Of a stretch of 31,350 nt of DNA, positions 16,048 to 26,921 are shown piece after piece; within the stretch, counting starts at the first letter, position 1, and every line of letters starts with the position of its first letter. The DNA comes from an uncultured Rickettsiales bacterium (GTDB lineage Bacteria > Pseudomonadota > Alphaproteobacteria > UBA8366). The translations under genes and the position numbers were made by a program. The stretch lies in assembly GCA_913046825.1 (NCBI GenBank), contig CAJWTF010000029.1, positions 1 through 31,350 of the forward strand, read 5' to 3'. The notes below the pieces were generated by a model. It did not search any database. It had not been told where the DNA came from and was given only the letters and a program-made list of their open reading frames with translations.

Positions 16048-18867
16048 CTATTCCGCGGCTACCGCTGCCTTGGCCCGGCGCGGTTTTGCCGCACGCGGTT
16101 CGCACGACCCCTCCTGCAACGCTTTCAATAAAGCCACGCGAGTCGCTTTCAGTTTGCCTTCATGCTCAACCTTCATGCCGAAGATGTCCTTTACATAAAA
16201 TACGTCAACAACTTCTTCCCCAAACGTCGAGATTTTTGCGGAGCCGATCCGCAGCCCAAGTTCCGACAAAGCCCGCGTCAGGTCATACAGCAATCCGGGC
16301 CGATCGCGCCCATTTACCTCGATCACGGTCCGGGTATTCGACGCTTTGTTGTCGATCAACACACGAGGCGAGACGGTGAAAACTTTCGTACGGCTCGGCA
16401 AGCCCTTCATTTTTTTGAGTTCGATACCTGCTCGTATTTCACCGGCAATCGATTTCTCGACAATCTCCAGGACACGGTCCAATTTTGCCGATTGGTCCAG
16501 CGCCGCCGCATCGCGGTCCTGAATCCAAAAACTATCGAGCGCCATGCCATCGTTTAGGGTGTTAATCCGCGCGTCGACGATATTGACGCCAGCGACCGCC
16601 AGACCGCCGGCAATCGAACTGAACAAACCCGGATGATCGGCGGCTAGGACAGTAATTTCCGTCACCGCCTTGTAGGTATCGACGCGTCGGTCGAAAGCAA
16701 CGGCGAGACTCTGTTTGTTCGCGTCGCGCACGAAGATCCCTTGGCGCGCCAGGGTCTCGATATCGAAAGACAGCCAATAACTGGGCGGGCCCAAGGACTG
16801 GAACGTCTCGAACTCCTCATCGCTCCAATCGGAAAGCGCCTCGCGGACCCGCTCTTGCGCATCCGTCACCGCGCGATCACGCCGATCAGCCGCAAGGCCG
16901 CCGGTTAGGACGTCTTCCGTGCGATAGTATAATTCGCGCAGCAATGCCGCCTTCCACCCGTTCCAACGACCCGGCCCAACCGCTCTAATGTCAGCGACCG
17001 TCAGGCATAGAAGCAACCGGAGGCGTTCCGGCGACTGCACAAATTCGGAAAAGTCGGCGATGGTTTTAGGGTCTGACAGATCGCGTTTAAAGGCGGTGTT
17101 GCTCATAATCAAATGGTGTTCGACAAGCCACGACACGGTCTGAGTCTGCTCGCCAGTCAGCCCCAATCTCGGGCAGAGCTTCAGCGCCACCTTCGCACCC
17201 AGAACCGAATGATCGCCCCCTCGCCCTTTCGCGATGTCATGCAGCAACACCGAGACGTACAGAACCTCGCGAGACAGAACCTTGTGAATGATTTCGCTCG
17301 CCAATGGGTGATCATCGACCAGACGACCGTGTTCGATGTCGCTTAAAATCCCGATTGCTCGGATCGTATGCTCATCCGTCGTATAGACGTGATACATATC
17401 GTACTGCATCTGCGCCACGACACGCCCGAAATCATTAATGAACTTACCTAAAACCCCCGCCTCGTTCATGCGGCGGAGGGTGACCTCCGGGCCTTTTTTC
17501 GAGATCAACATTCGCATGAACAGTTCATTCGCGTCGGTGTGGTATTGGACCGTACGAGTCAGGCGTTTCAGATTGCGCGTGATTAAATGTAATGCGTTTG
17601 GGTGGATATCGAACTCATGGCGTTGCGCGACTTCGAAAATGCGCAACATCTCGGCGGCATCCATCTTGAAATGATCTTTCACCTCCACGTTCAAGCGGCC
17701 GGCTTCGACCTTGAACCCTTCGACCTCGCGGGTGAAGAGACTCATGCCTGGCAACCGCGACGCCCAACTCCGCTGCTGGCGCGCCTCCAGCGACGCACAG
17801 AAGATGCGCGTCAAATCACCGACATCCTTGGCGACCAGAAAGTAATGTTTCATGAATCGCTCGACGCCGGAGACGCCTTCGCGATCGACATAGCCTATCT
17901 CGCGCGCGAGTTCCGGCTGCATATCGAAGGTCAGACGTTCCTCTGCCCTGCCACTGATATAGTGAAGATGGCAGCGCACCGTCCACAGGAATTTTTGCGC
18001 CTTATCGAAGCGCGCGAGTTCAGCTTTCGAGAATACCCCTTCCTCACGCAACTGACCGATGGTCTCGCAGCGATAAAGGTATTTCGCGATCCAGAACAAC
18101 GTGTGTAGATCGCGCAAGCCACCCTTGCCTTCCTTGATGTTCGGCTCCAGGACATAACGTGTATCGCCCATGCGATCGTGCCGCTCGTCGCGCTCTTCCA
18201 ACTTCGCTTCGACAAAGTGACCTTTGCCCTTCACCACTTCCTCAAAGAAGCGGTGGCGCAGCTCGCTGTGAAGTTTTTGGACACCCCAAATGTATCGTGA
18301 TTCGAGCAAACCGGTCCGAATGACCAGGTCGTTATGAGCTTGCCGGATGCAATCATCCACAGACCGGGTAGCGTGCCCCACCTTCAACCCCAAATCCCAG
18401 AGCGTATAAAGAATGTGCTCGATGACCTGCTCGTTTCGCGGCGTTGGTTTATACGGCAGTAAGAACAACAGGTCGATGTCGGAGCGGGGGGCTAATTCAC
18501 CCCGGCCATAACCGCCATAGGCGACGATGCAGAGTTGGTCGGCGGAGGTCGGATTGGCGGCCCTGTATAACCAATTGGCCGCAATGTCGTGCATGACGCG
18601 AATTAATTGGTCGATCAGGAAACAATGACCCTCGACCGCGAACTCACCGTGTTGGTCTTCCTCGAACCGGCGTCGAATTTCAACATTGCCTGCCGCGAGC
18701 GCCGCGCGATAGACATCCAACACAGCGGTGGCACTATCGGATTTCGATAAATCGCTATCCAACACCGCTTCGACCTGTTCCTGCAGATCAATACGGTCGA
18801 CAATCGCGCGCTTGTTTCTCAACTGCTCCATATTATCGAGCTTCGCGCGGAGCCAATCGAAAAGCAA
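16048..18867 (-). CDS. glnD: Bifunctional uridylyltransferase/uridylyl-removing enzyme GlnD
   Basis: GlnD senses glutamine and adds or removes UMP on PII proteins, so it sits at the top of nitrogen regulation. The 939-residue protein shows all domains: a nucleotidyltransferase with GGYGRGELAPRSDIDLLF (Asp130, Asp132), an HD hydrolase (LLHDIAKGRGGDHS, His543-Asp544) and two C-terminal ACT domains (about 730-805, ADHPGLFSSIAGGLAVAGVN; about 850-920, RDRPGLLYDLTRALSELGL). The first usable start is TTG at 18867, 10 bases after the mutS stop, with AAGGAG overlapping the end of mutS; an ATG at 18831 is the alternative. Confidence 0.96.
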   Translation of the reverse strand: MLFDWLRAKLDNMEQLRNKRAIVDRIDLQEQVEAVLDSDLSKSDSATAVLDVYRAALAAGNVEIRRRFEEDQHGEFAVEGHCFLIDQLIRVMHDIAANWLYRAANPTSADQLCIVAYGGYGRGELAPRSDIDLLFLLPYKPTPRNEQVIEHILYTLWDLGLKVGHATRSVDDCIRQAHNDLVIRTGLLESRYIWGVQKLHSELRHRFFEEVVKGKGHFVEAKLEERDERHDRMGDTRYVLEPNIKEGKGGLRDLHTLFWIAKYLYRCETIGQLREEGVFSKAELARFDKAQKFLWTVRCHLHYISGRAEERLTFDMQPELAREIGYVDREGVSGVERFMKHYFLVAKDVGDLTRIFCASLEARQQRSWASRLPGMSLFTREVEGFKVEAGRLNVEVKDHFKMDAAEMLRIFEVAQRHEFDIHPNALHLITRNLKRLTRTVQYHTDANELFMRMLISKKGPEVTLRRMNEAGVLGKFINDFGRVVAQMQYDMYHVYTTDEHTIRAIGILSDIEHGRLVDDHPLASEIIHKVLSREVLYVSVLLHDIAKGRGGDHSVLGAKVALKLCPRLGLTGEQTQTVSWLVEHHLIMSNTAFKRDLSDPKTIADFSEFVQSPERLRLLLCLTVADIRAVGPGRWNGWKAALLRELYYRTEDVLTGGLAADRRDRAVTDAQERVREALSDWSDEEFETFQSLGPPSYWLSFDIETLARQGIFVRDANKQSLAVAFDRRVDTYKAVTEITVLAADHPGLFSSIAGGLAVAGVNIVDARINTLNDGMALDSFWIQDRDAAALDQSAKLDRVLEIVEKSIAGEIRAGIELKKMKGLPSRTKVFTVSPRVLIDNKASNTRTVIEVNGRDRPGLLYDLTRALSELGLRIGSAKISTFGEEVVDVFYVKDIFGMKVEHEGKLKATRVALLKALQEGSCEPRAAKPRRAKAAVAAE

Positions 18868-18877
18868 GCGAACGGTC

Positions 18878-21532
18878 TCACTCCTTCAAAAGGCCCTTGA
18901 GTCGGTAGAGCGCATCGAGTGCCTCGCGCGGCGTGAGGTCGTCTGGATTGAAGTCGCGGAGCGCCAGTTCCGCCTCCGACGGGCCGGCCACCAGGGCAGG
19001 GGCCACATCATTCGCTAAGCTCGCAAATAGCGGCAGATCTTCGGCCAGACGCGTAATCGCACCCGATTGCTCACCCTGCTCCAAAGTTTCAAGCACCTGT
19101 TCAGCCCGCAGGATGACTGGTGGCGGCAATCCCGCCAAGCGCGCTACATGAATGCCATATGATCGGTCCGCGGCCCCCGGCGCCACCTCGTGCAAAAAGA
19201 TCACATCACCTTGCCACTCCTTCACCCGCATCGTGTAGGGCGCGCAGGCCTCAAGCAGCGCCGTCAGCGCGACGAGCTCGTGATAATGGGTGGCGAATAA
19301 CGCGCGGCACCGGTTGCTCTCGTGCAAATGCTCGACCGTCGCCCAAGCGATGGACAACCCGTCATAGGTCGCGGTCCCCCGACCAATTTCGTCCAGGATC
19401 ACAAGGGAGCGCTCGGTCGCCTGATTCACGATGGCCGCGGTCTCGACCATTTCCACCATGAAAGTGGAGCGCCCTCGGGCCAAATCGTCGGCGGCGCCGA
19501 CGCGGCTGAACAGACGGTCAATCACTCCGATGTGTGCGCTGTCAGCGGGCACGTAACTGCCCATCTGCGCCAGAACTGCGATGAGAGCGTTTTGGCGCAG
19601 GAACGTGCTCTTACCCGCCATGTTCGGGCCGGTGACGATCCAAAGCCGCTGATCTTGCGACAGGTCGCAATCATTGGCGACGAAACCGCTGTTGCCTTGC
19701 GCTTCGAGCGCTGCCGCCACAACCGGGTGCCGCCCACCCTCGATGATGAAGGTCTGTGAACCGTCCAATCGCGGTCGTGCATAACGTTGCTCGACAGCCA
19801 AGGACGCGAGGGCGGAGGCGAAATCGAGACGCGCCATTGCCGCCGCCGCCACGGCAATGTTCCCGGATTCCCCAAGAATATCCTCCGCCAGGCCTTCGAA
19901 CAGATCCATCTCGACCGCCAAGGATTTGTCCGCTGCTTCCGAGATCGACCGCGCGAGATCGCCGAGCTCCGCTGTCGTAAACCGCATCGCGTTCGCCATC
20001 GATTGGCGGTGGATGAACGGCTCACCCATTTTGTCTGCGTTGCGCGCCGTCACTTCGATAAAATAACCCAAAACGTTATTGTGTTTGATTTTCAGGTTCT
20101 CGACACCGGACTCCTCCCGATAGCGCGCCTCGAGTCCTGCGATCAATCGTCGGCTCTGGTCCCGCAGCTCGCGCAACTCGTCGAGAGAGGGTTCGAACGC
20201 CGCCCGGATGAATCCACCATCCCGCGCCATCAACGGCAAATCCTCTGCCAAGGCGCGGCGCAAGGTATCGATCAAAGGGTCGTGAGCTCCGAAATCCCGG
20301 TGAATTTCCTCAATCCCGAATGGCTGGTTCTCGCTACCGCCGACGGCTGCCTGAAGTGCTGCGGCTTGCACGAGCCCGTCGCGGATCGACGCCATATCAC
20401 GAGGTCCACCACGACCGATACTAAGCCGCGACAAAGCGCGCTCTAGATCAGGTGCGGCCTTCAGAAGTGCGCGAATCTTTTCACGCAGCTCCGGTGCTTC
20501 AATCAGAAACTGTACTTGGTTCAATCGGCCGTCTATGGCCGCTGGGTCCGTCAACGGCGCGGAGAGCCGGGCCGCGAGTAGGCGGGCGCCGGGCCCGGTC
20601 ACGGTCCGGTCCACAGCATGCAACAAGCTGCCCGGCCGACCGCCGGTCAACGTCTGCGTCAGTTCCAGGCTACGGCGCGTCGATGCGTCAATTTCCAATA
20701 ATGCGCCACCGCCGATATGGCGCGGCAACCCAAGGCGCGGCAGTTTGCCGACCTGGGTCAATTCAACATAGTCGATCAAGGCACCGGCGGCGGCCAACTC
20801 GGCGCGGTCGAAATCACCGAAAGCATCAAGCGCCGCCACATCGTAGACCGCTTCCAGACGCCGCCGGGCATTGTCGGAATTAAACCGCGCATTGGGGATG
20901 GGCGTCAGATGGCTCCGCCAATCTTCCAACAAGCTCGCCAGCTCCGGCCTTTCGTAGAGTTTCTCCGGCATCAACAGTTCGCCGGGCGACACCCGCGAGA
21001 CAGCGGCGGGTAAGTCCGCAAGCGTCAACGGCTGGACCGTGAAGTCACCGGTCGACATATCGAGCCAGGCCAGACCACATTTGTCCGAGATCTCGGTCAC
21101 CGCCGCCAGGTAGTTGTGCGAGCGCGCATCGAGAAGCGTCTCCTCGGTCAGCGTACCCGGCGTGACCAAGCGGGTCACATCGCGCCTCACCACCGCTTTC
21201 GAGCCGCCGCGGCGTTTCGCTTCCGCCGGGTCTTCCATCTGCTCACAAATAGCCACCCGGAAGCCCTTGCGGATCAATCGTTCTAGATAACCATCCAGCG
21301 CATGCACCGGAACCCCACACATCGGGATGTCCTCGCCCTTGTGGCTTCCTCGTTTGGTCAGCGCGATATCGAGCGCCGCTGCCGCCACGACCGCATCGTC
21401 GAAAAACATTTCATAGAAATCACCCATACGGAAAAACAACAAGGCGTCCGGATAGGCTTCCTTATTCTGGAAGAATTGTACCATCATCGGCGTCATGGCA
21501 CGGGGTGCATTTTTTTTGGCGGGTTCGGACAT
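18878..21532 (-). CDS. mutS: DNA mismatch repair protein MutS
   Basis: MutS recognises mismatches and small loops and starts repair. The 884-residue protein has the mismatch-binding Phe-x-Glu motif (Phe39, Glu41 in GDFYEMF), the connector, lever and clamp domains, and the ATPase with Walker A GPNMAGKS (635-642) and [18 protein letters not shown]. The ATG at 21532 (MSEPAKK) is chosen; the frame extends 13 codons upstream with no family similarity. No good ribosome binding site is seen, and the best promoter-like pair upstream would give a leader of only a few bases. It is divergent from maeB. Confidence 0.96.
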   Translation of the reverse strand: MSEPAKKNAPRAMTPMMVQFFQNKEAYPDALLFFRMGDFYEMFFDDAVVAAAALDIALTKRGSHKGEDIPMCGVPVHALDGYLERLIRKGFRVAICEQMEDPAEAKRRGGSKAVVRRDVTRLVTPGTLTEETLLDARSHNYLAAVTEISDKCGLAWLDMSTGDFTVQPLTLADLPAAVSRVSPGELLMPEKLYERPELASLLEDWRSHLTPIPNARFNSDNARRRLEAVYDVAALDAFGDFDRAELAAAGALIDYVELTQVGKLPRLGLPRHIGGGALLEIDASTRRSLELTQTLTGGRPGSLLHAVDRTVTGPGARLLAARLSAPLTDPAAIDGRLNQVQFLIEAPELREKIRALLKAAPDLERALSRLSIGRGGPRDMASIRDGLVQAAALQAAVGGSENQPFGIEEIHRDFGAHDPLIDTLRRALAEDLPLMARDGGFIRAAFEPSLDELRELRDQSRRLIAGLEARYREESGVENLKIKHNNVLGYFIEVTARNADKMGEPFIHRQSMANAMRFTTAELGDLARSISEAADKSLAVEMDLFEGLAEDILGESGNIAVAAAAMARLDFASALASLAVEQRYARPRLDGSQTFIIEGGRHPVVAAALEAQGNSGFVANDCDLSQDQRLWIVTGPNMAGKSTFLRQNALIAVLAQMGSYVPADSAHIGVIDRLFSRVGAADDLARGRSTFMVEMVETAAIVNQATERSLVILDEIGRGTATYDGLSIAWATVEHLHESNRCRALFATHYHELVALTALLEACAPYTMRVKEWQGDVIFLHEVAPGAADRSYGIHVARLAGLPPPVILRAEQVLETLEQGEQSGAITRLAEDLPLFASLANDVAPALVAGPSEAELALRDFNPDDLTPREALDALYRLKGLLKE

Positions 21533-21611
21533 CACTTCGAAAAATAGCATGCAGCTCCGGAATTGACACAACGTGACAAGGAAATTTACCTACCTCTGAT
21601 TGCGCAATGAG

Positions 21612-21640
21612 TTGAAAAAGCCCCAGCGATGCGGAATGCT
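21612..21640 (+). promoter_or_regulatory. Possible maeB promoter
   Basis: TTGAAA (21612-21617, 5 of 6) is followed after 17 bases by AATGCT (21635-21640, 3 of 6). Transcription would begin near 21647, with AGGAA at 21661-21665 as the ribosome binding site for maeB. Confidence 0.3.
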
Positions 21641-21674
21641 ATCGTCTAATTCATTCGAATAGGAACAAAATTTG

Positions 21675-23966
21675 ATGGCCGACCAGTCCACGCTCCGGGA
21701 AGACGCCCTCCAATTTCACGTCGGCGGACGCCGCCAGGGCAAGATCGAGATCAGCGCCACCAAGCCACTGACGACACAACGGGACTTGGCCCTCGCGTAT
21801 TCGCCGGGGGTAGCCTATCCGTGCCTGGAGATCGAAAAAGATCCGGCAACAGCTTACGATTACACCGCAAAGGGGAATTTCGTCGCCGTCATTTCGAACG
21901 GCACGGCGGTCTTAGGGCTCGGTAATATCGGTGCGCTTGCGTCCAAGCCGGTGATGGAAGGAAAATCAGTCCTCTTCAAGCGCTTCGCCGATGTCGACGG
22001 GATCGATATAGAGGTCGCGACCGAGGATGTCGACGAATTCGTCAATTGCGTGAAGCTGATTGGTAATAATTACGGCGGCATCAATCTTGAAGATATCAAG
22101 GCGCCGGAGTGTTTTTTGATCGAGGAGCAGTTGAAAGAAATCCTCGATGTGCCGGTCTTTCATGACGACCAGCACGGCACGGCCATTATTACGACAGCGG
22201 GTTTCATTAACGCCTTGCATCTGACCGGCCGCGAGTACACAGACACCAAACTGGTAGTTAATGGTGCCGGGGCTTCGGCTATCGCCTGCGTCGAGCTGAT
22301 CAAGAGCATGGGCGTGCCGAACGAGAATGTCATCATGTGCGATAGCATGGGCGTCATCTATCGCGGCCGCGAAGCGGGCATGAACCAATGGAAATCGGCG
22401 CATGCCACGGAGACGGATGCCCGCGACCTGGCACAAGCGCTGGTCGGCGCAGATGTCTTCATCGGTCTCTCAACCAAGGACGTCGTCACCAAGGACATGG
22501 TGATGTCAATGGCCGACAAGCCGATCATCTTCGCCATGGCAAACCCTGATCCGGAGATCACGCCGGAAGATGTGAAGTCGGTGCGCACCGACGCCATCGT
22601 CGCCACCGGGCGCTCGGACTATCCGAACCAAGTGAACAATGTTTTGGGATTTCCCTATATCTTTCGGGGTGCTCTCGACGTCCAGGCAACACGCATCAAC
22701 GAGGAAATGAAAATCGCGGCAGCCGAAGCACTGGCGGCGCTCGCTCGCCAGGACGTGCCGGAGGAAGTCGCCGCCGCCTATGGCGGACAGCAACTGCAAT
22801 ACGGCAACGACTATATCATTCCGGTTCCGTTCGATCCGCGTCTGATCGCCGCCATCCCCGCAGCCGTGGCTCAGGCTGCGATGGATACCGGCGTCGCCCA
22901 AAAGCCGGTTGAGGACATGGATGCCTATATGCGCGAACTCTCAGCCCGCCTCGATCCGACATCGAGCTCGCTGCAATTGATCCTAGATCAAGTCCGATCA
23001 AACCCACGGCGGGTGGTTTTCGCGGAAGGCGAGGACGACCGCGTCATTCGCGCGGCGGTGCAATTCAAGAATGCCGGTTACGGCGAGCCAATCCTGATTG
23101 GCCGTGAAAAAGAAGTCAGCCGCATGATGGAGGAACTCGGTTTCGGCAATACGAAACTGGAGATCCACAACGCCCGGCTCAGCGATAAGAACGAGGCCTA
23201 TACTGACTATCTTTATAAACGCCTACAGAGGCAGGGTTTCCTCGCCCGCGATTGCCAGCGTTTGGTGAATCAGGATCGCAATGTCTTCGGCGCGTGCATG
23301 GTCGCGCTTGGCGATGCGGACGCGATGGTGACCGGCGTCACCCGTGTCTTCAGCGTGGCATTCAATGAAATCAGTCGCGTCGTCGACCCACTCCCGGACC
23401 AGCGCCTGATGGGTATTTCCCTTGTTGTAGGCTCGGACCGTTCGCTGTTCATCGCCGACACTCGAATACATGAAGTGCCGAATGCAGAAGAACTCGCCGA
23501 CATTGCCATCGAGGCGGCACAGTATGCCCGCAAATTCGGCCATGAACCTCGTGTCGCGCTGCTCTCCTACTCGAATTTTGGCCAACCCATGCGCCCTCAT
23601 ATGGAACGCATCCGCGAGGCGGTTAGGATCTTAGAAGCGCGAAAGGTCGACTTCGAATTTGACGGCGACATGCAAGCCGGCGTCGCCCTCAACTACGAGC
23701 TAATGCAGGATGTATATCCGTTCTGTCGCCTCTCGGGTCCGGCGAACGTCCTAGTGATGCCGGCCCTGCACAGCGCCAGCATTACGTCCGGCATGTTAGG
23801 GGCGATGGGAGGCGGCACGGTCATCGGTCCCATCCTGGTCGGACTTTCAAAGCCGATCCAGATCGTCCCGCTCGGCTCCACCGTCAACGATCTGGTGCAT
23901 ATCGCCGCTTTCGCAGCGCATGACGCCATCGTCGCGGACACACAAAGGGCCCTGCCGGGCGTTTAG
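21675..23966 (+). CDS. maeB: NADP-dependent malic enzyme with phosphotransacetylase-like domain
   Basis: MaeB decarboxylates malate to pyruvate with NADP reduction. The 763-residue protein is the usual large form: malic enzyme domain (about 1-430, with [15 protein letters not shown], the metal-binding [10 protein letters not shown] near 160 and the dinucleotide-binding [13 protein letters not shown] near 195), then a phosphotransacetylase-like domain (about 435-755, [15 protein letters not shown], ending [15 protein letters not shown]). In characterised MaeB proteins this second domain is regulatory (acetyl-CoA sensing) and not catalytic. ATG at 21675 follows AGGAA; a TTG directly before it is the less likely start. 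The stop overlaps the convergent macrodomain stop by three bases (TTAG). Confidence 0.95.
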   Translation: MADQSTLREDALQFHVGGRRQGKIEISATKPLTTQRDLALAYSPGVAYPCLEIEKDPATAYDYTAKGNFVAVISNGTAVLGLGNIGALASKPVMEGKSVLFKRFADVDGIDIEVATEDVDEFVNCVKLIGNNYGGINLEDIKAPECFLIEEQLKEILDVPVFHDDQHGTAIITTAGFINALHLTGREYTDTKLVVNGAGASAIACVELIKSMGVPNENVIMCDSMGVIYRGREAGMNQWKSAHATETDARDLAQALVGADVFIGLSTKDVVTKDMVMSMADKPIIFAMANPDPEITPEDVKSVRTDAIVATGRSDYPNQVNNVLGFPYIFRGALDVQATRINEEMKIAAAEALAALARQDVPEEVAAAYGGQQLQYGNDYIIPVPFDPRLIAAIPAAVAQAAMDTGVAQKPVEDMDAYMRELSARLDPTSSSLQLILDQVRSNPRRVVFAEGEDDRVIRAAVQFKNAGYGEPILIGREKEVSRMMEELGFGNTKLEIHNARLSDKNEAYTDYLYKRLQRQGFLARDCQRLVNQDRNVFGACMVALGDADAMVTGVTRVFSVAFNEISRVVDPLPDQRLMGISLVVGSDRSLFIADTRIHEVPNAEELADIAIEAAQYARKFGHEPRVALLSYSNFGQPMRPHMERIREAVRILEARKVDFEFDGDMQAGVALNYELMQDVYPFCRLSGPANVLVMPALHSASITSGMLGAMGGGTVIGPILVGLSKPIQIVPLGSTVNDLVHIAAFAAHDAIVADTQRALPGV

Positions 23967-24478
23967 GAGCGCGCCGCGACTTCCGCTTCGACGGCACCGG
24001 TAACCTCTGCGCCAAAGCAGCAAAAGACGACTTCAGCGATTTGCCGATCCGCAGCGAGAAATTCAGCCACCGTTGCGACAGCGATGGCCGAAGCGCGGGG
24101 CACCGGAAAACGATAGACGCCGGTCGAGATTGCCGGAAACGCAATGCTCTTGATTTCGTGTGCGACCGCGAGCTCCATTGATCGGCGGTAACAACTTGCC
24201 AAGAGCGCTTCTTCATCGGCGCCGCCACCCTGCCAGACCGGACCAACCGTATGGATCACATAACGCGCGGGCAAATCGTAACCGCCGGTGATTTTGGCGT
24301 CCCCGGTCGGGCAGCCGCCAAGGGTTCGACATTCCACCAATAACGCGGGACCGGCCGCGCGGTGAATGGCACCATCTACACCGCCGCCGCCCAATAACGA
24401 TTCATTCGCAGCGTTGACGATGGCGTCGAGCGCCAAACTCGTGATGTCTTCTTCGACAACCGTCATGCGACCGGACAT
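23963..24478 (-). CDS. Macrodomain ADP-ribose hydrolase (YmdB/MacroD type)
   Basis: The 171-residue protein is a stand-alone macrodomain of the MacroD/YmdB class, which removes the acetyl group from O-acetyl-ADP-ribose and can cleave ADP-ribose from acidic side chains. The signatures are present: [26 protein letters not shown], the ligand-binding Asn-Ala-Ala-Asn and glycine loop, [27 protein letters not shown], and [12 protein letters not shown]. It starts 3 bp after the ampG stop, so it is translated from the same transcript, and its stop overlaps that of maeB on the other strand. No sirtuin or ADP-ribosyltransferase is nearby. Confidence 0.93.
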   Translation of the reverse strand: MSGRMTVVEEDITSLALDAIVNAANESLLGGGGVDGAIHRAAGPALLVECRTLGGCPTGDAKITGGYDLPARYVIHTVGPVWQGGGADEEALLASCYRRSMELAVAHEIKSIAFPAISTGVYRFPVPRASAIAVATVAEFLAADRQIAEVVFCCFGAEVTGAVEAEVAARS

Positions 24479-24481
24479 GTG

Positions 24482-25798
24482 CTACCTCGTGTTTTCTGTC
24501 GAGACCAATGTATCACCATTTTCCGAGCCGGTTTTCGCCATCAAGTAGAGCAATAATAATATTCCAGGCACCGCGACCACTGCCGTCAGGCAAAAGAACG
24601 GCACCCAATCGATTCGCTCCACAATCCAGCCGCTACCGGCGCTGAATGCAGTCCGCGATTGCGCAAACAGTGACGAGAGAAGGGCATATTGCGTCGCAGT
24701 GAAGGACAGATTGCAGAGGCTCGAGAGATACGCGACAAAGGCAGTCGTTCCCATGCCACCCGAGAAGTTTTCCACCCCGATAGTCACGGTCAACATCGGC
24801 ACCGAATAGCCAACTTCCGCCTGCACGATGAAGACCAGATTCGACAAAGCCTGCAAAATACCCGTCACCAGAAGTGACTTCAGGATCCCAAACCTCGCGA
24901 CGAGCGTGCCCCCGATCACCGCACCTATCAGTGTCATCGCCAACCCGTACCCTTTGCTGACAACACCGATCTCAATCAAGGAGAACCCCGTCTTGAGGTA
25001 AAATGTCGTCGCCATATGGCCAATGAGGGCGTCGCCGGACTTAAACAACAACACGAATAACAAAATGACCGACCAGTGGGTCCGTGATGCGAATTCGCTA
25101 AACGGCTCGATCACTGATTTGCGGAACCATATCCGCCAGCGGGCGGAAGTTCGATCCGTCTCCTCATCTGAATACGCGGCGGTCATGGCGGGTTCGGGAT
25201 TGACGAAGACGGTCGCGACGCCGACGAGCACAAGAGCGGCCATCGCCGAATACGCCCAACCCCAACCGGCAAAGCCGGCGACAATGAGCGCACCACCGCC
25301 GGAGACCAACATCGCAATGCGATAGCCGAGCGTCAGGGTTGCGGCCCCTGCACCGAGTTTCGCCGGCTCGAGAATTTCCGTGCGATAGGCGTCGATCACA
25401 ATGTCTTGCGTGGCGGAGGCAAACGCCACCAACACGGCCCAGAATACGGTCCACCATAACCCGCCAGGCGCGCTTGGGTCGGTTCCCGCCATGCCGAGGA
25501 TCGCCACGAACAGCAGAAATTGCGAGCATAGCATCCAGCTGCGGCGCAAGCCGAGCCAACGGGTCAGAAACGGCAGCGGCACCCGATCCACGATAGGCGA
25601 CCAAACAAACTTCAGATTATAGGCAAAGCCAACCAAGGCCGCGAAGCCGATGGTCGCGAGCGCCGTTCCCGCTTGCGTCAACCACGCCGCAAGGGTGGCC
25701 CCCGTCAAGGCTAGCGGCAGTCCGCTTGAGAAACCGAAAAAGAAAAGCGATAGAACGCGACGGTCGCGATAGACGCCCGTCGCGCGCCATACCGTCAT
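24482..25798 (-). CDS. ampG: AmpG-like muropeptide permease (MFS)
   Basis: The 438-residue MFS transporter has about 12 membrane segments. It carries AmpG-type sequence: RRVLSLFFFGFSSGLPLALTG at the start, FVWSPIVDRV near residue 70, SATQDIVIDAYRTEIL near 130, and GMGTTAFVAYLSSLCN near 350. AmpG imports anhydro-muropeptides for peptidoglycan recycling and, where AmpC is present, beta-lactamase induction. No other recycling gene (nagZ, ampD, amgK, anmK) is in the window, so the substrate is inferred from family only. It lies 44 bp after the kinase gene and 3 bp before the macrodomain gene. Confidence 0.85.
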   Translation of the reverse strand: MTVWRATGVYRDRRVLSLFFFGFSSGLPLALTGATLAAWLTQAGTALATIGFAALVGFAYNLKFVWSPIVDRVPLPFLTRWLGLRRSWMLCSQFLLFVAILGMAGTDPSAPGGLWWTVFWAVLVAFASATQDIVIDAYRTEILEPAKLGAGAATLTLGYRIAMLVSGGGALIVAGFAGWGWAYSAMAALVLVGVATVFVNPEPAMTAAYSDEETDRTSARWRIWFRKSVIEPFSEFASRTHWSVILLFVLLFKSGDALIGHMATTFYLKTGFSLIEIGVVSKGYGLAMTLIGAVIGGTLVARFGILKSLLVTGILQALSNLVFIVQAEVGYSVPMLTVTIGVENFSGGMGTTAFVAYLSSLCNLSFTATQYALLSSLFAQSRTAFSAGSGWIVERIDWVPFFCLTAVVAVPGILLLLYLMAKTGSENGDTLVSTENTR

Positions 25799-25842
25799 TC
25801 AGGCACCGAATTTCGACATCGCGACGACGGCCTCAACCGCGC

Positions 25843-26829
25843 CTAGCCGAGGTCGCGCGCGACCAATTCGGCCAGGTTTACCTCGGGCCGCGCACCGACA
25901 TGGCTGATGATCTCACTCGCGGTCAGGGTAGCGATTTCCCCACTGCGGCGCAGATCCATGCCCTGGGTGTATCCATAGAGAAACCCAGCCGCGTATTGAT
26001 CACCAGCACCCGTCGTATCGACGACCTTATCGAGAGGACGCGCGTCAATGATATGGACCTCCTCACCGGAGAGAACCACTGAGCCCTTGCTGCTGCGGGT
26101 CAGGCAGGCGATCTCGCAATGGCCCCGCACATGCTGAAGGGCTTTGTCAAAATCGTCGACCTGATAAAGCGATTTGATCTCTTCCTCATTGCCGAAAAGA
26201 ATATCGGTGTGATCCTGCACCAGCATTTGAAACGAATGCCGGTGTCGATCGACACAAAACGGATCGGAAAGAGTCAGCGCGACCTTGCGCCCGGCGTCAT
26301 GGGCGGCATCGGCCGCTTCGACGAACGCTTCTTGGGCTTCCGGCGGATCGAAGAGATAGCCTTCCATATAGACGACTTTTGCGGCCTGAATTACATTCTT
26401 GTCGATGTCACCCGGCCCAAGATGGGTGGCGGCACCAAGATTGGTGCACATGGTGCGCTGCGCATCAGGCGTGATCAGCACAAGACAAGAGCCCGTTGCG
26501 GGACCATCGCTCGCCGCCGGTGTCGCAAAATCGACGCCGATCGCCTGCATGTCGTGCCGAAAAACATTCCCTAGCTGGTCGTCGCGCACCTTGCCGATAA
26601 AGGCACCTTTGCCGCCGAGCGATGCAAAGCCCGCCATTGTATTGCCGCAAGAGCCGCCGGAGACTTCTTGGGCCGGCGGCATCTTGTCATAAATCGCTGC
26701 AGCGCGATCCGTATCGACCAGCGTCATTGCACCCTTATCGAGCGCCTGCCCTTCCAGAAACGAATCCTCCACCGTCGCCAGCACATCCACCAGCGCATTC
26801 CCGATCCCAACCAGATCGTATTCGGCCAT
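25843..26829 (-). CDS. PfkB-family carbohydrate/adenosine kinase
   Basis: The 328-residue protein begins MAEYDLVGIGNALVDVLA and carries the PfkB signatures: GGSCGNTMAGFASLGGKGAFIG near 58-80 and DTTGAGDQYAAGFLYG with the catalytic Asp277. The alphaproteobacterial proteins of this type are usually annotated as adenosine kinase; substrate choice cannot be read from the sequence, and ribokinase-like or other sugar kinases share the fold. The ATG at 26829 has GAGGTGG 5 bases upstream (26835-26841). A TATACT-type promoter lies 48 bases further up. Confidence 0.87.
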   Translation of the reverse strand: MAEYDLVGIGNALVDVLATVEDSFLEGQALDKGAMTLVDTDRAAAIYDKMPPAQEVSGGSCGNTMAGFASLGGKGAFIGKVRDDQLGNVFRHDMQAIGVDFATPAASDGPATGSCLVLITPDAQRTMCTNLGAATHLGPGDIDKNVIQAAKVVYMEGYLFDPPEAQEAFVEAADAAHDAGRKVALTLSDPFCVDRHRHSFQMLVQDHTDILFGNEEEIKSLYQVDDFDKALQHVRGHCEIACLTRSSKGSVVLSGEEVHIIDARPLDKVVDTTGAGDQYAAGFLYGYTQGMDLRRSGEIATLTASEIISHVGARPEVNLAELVARDLG

Positions 26830-26883
26830 TTCAACCACCTCGTATTTCAACATCTTTCCCGACCGGCCGGGCGGGACGCGTGG

Positions 26884-26911
26884 AGTATAGCGCTCGATGG
26901 ACGCCCGGCAA
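26884..26911 (-). promoter_or_regulatory. Predicted promoter of the kinase-ampG-macrodomain set
   Basis: TTGCCG (26906-26911) and TATACT (26884-26889, 5 of 6) are separated by 16 bases. Transcription would start near 26877 and give a leader of about 48 bases before the kinase ATG. It lies back to back with a candidate promoter for the EI24 gene. Confidence 0.5.
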
Positions 26912-26921
26912 GTTGGGCTTC

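Noticed and set aside
19787..20446. A 219-codon plus-strand open frame antisense to mutS
   Set aside because: mutS is complete and clear on the other strand; the antisense protein has no recognisable domain and no ribosome binding site.
21672..21674. TTG as the maeB start
   Set aside because: An ATG follows immediately and the AGGAA site can serve it; the TTG adds only one residue.
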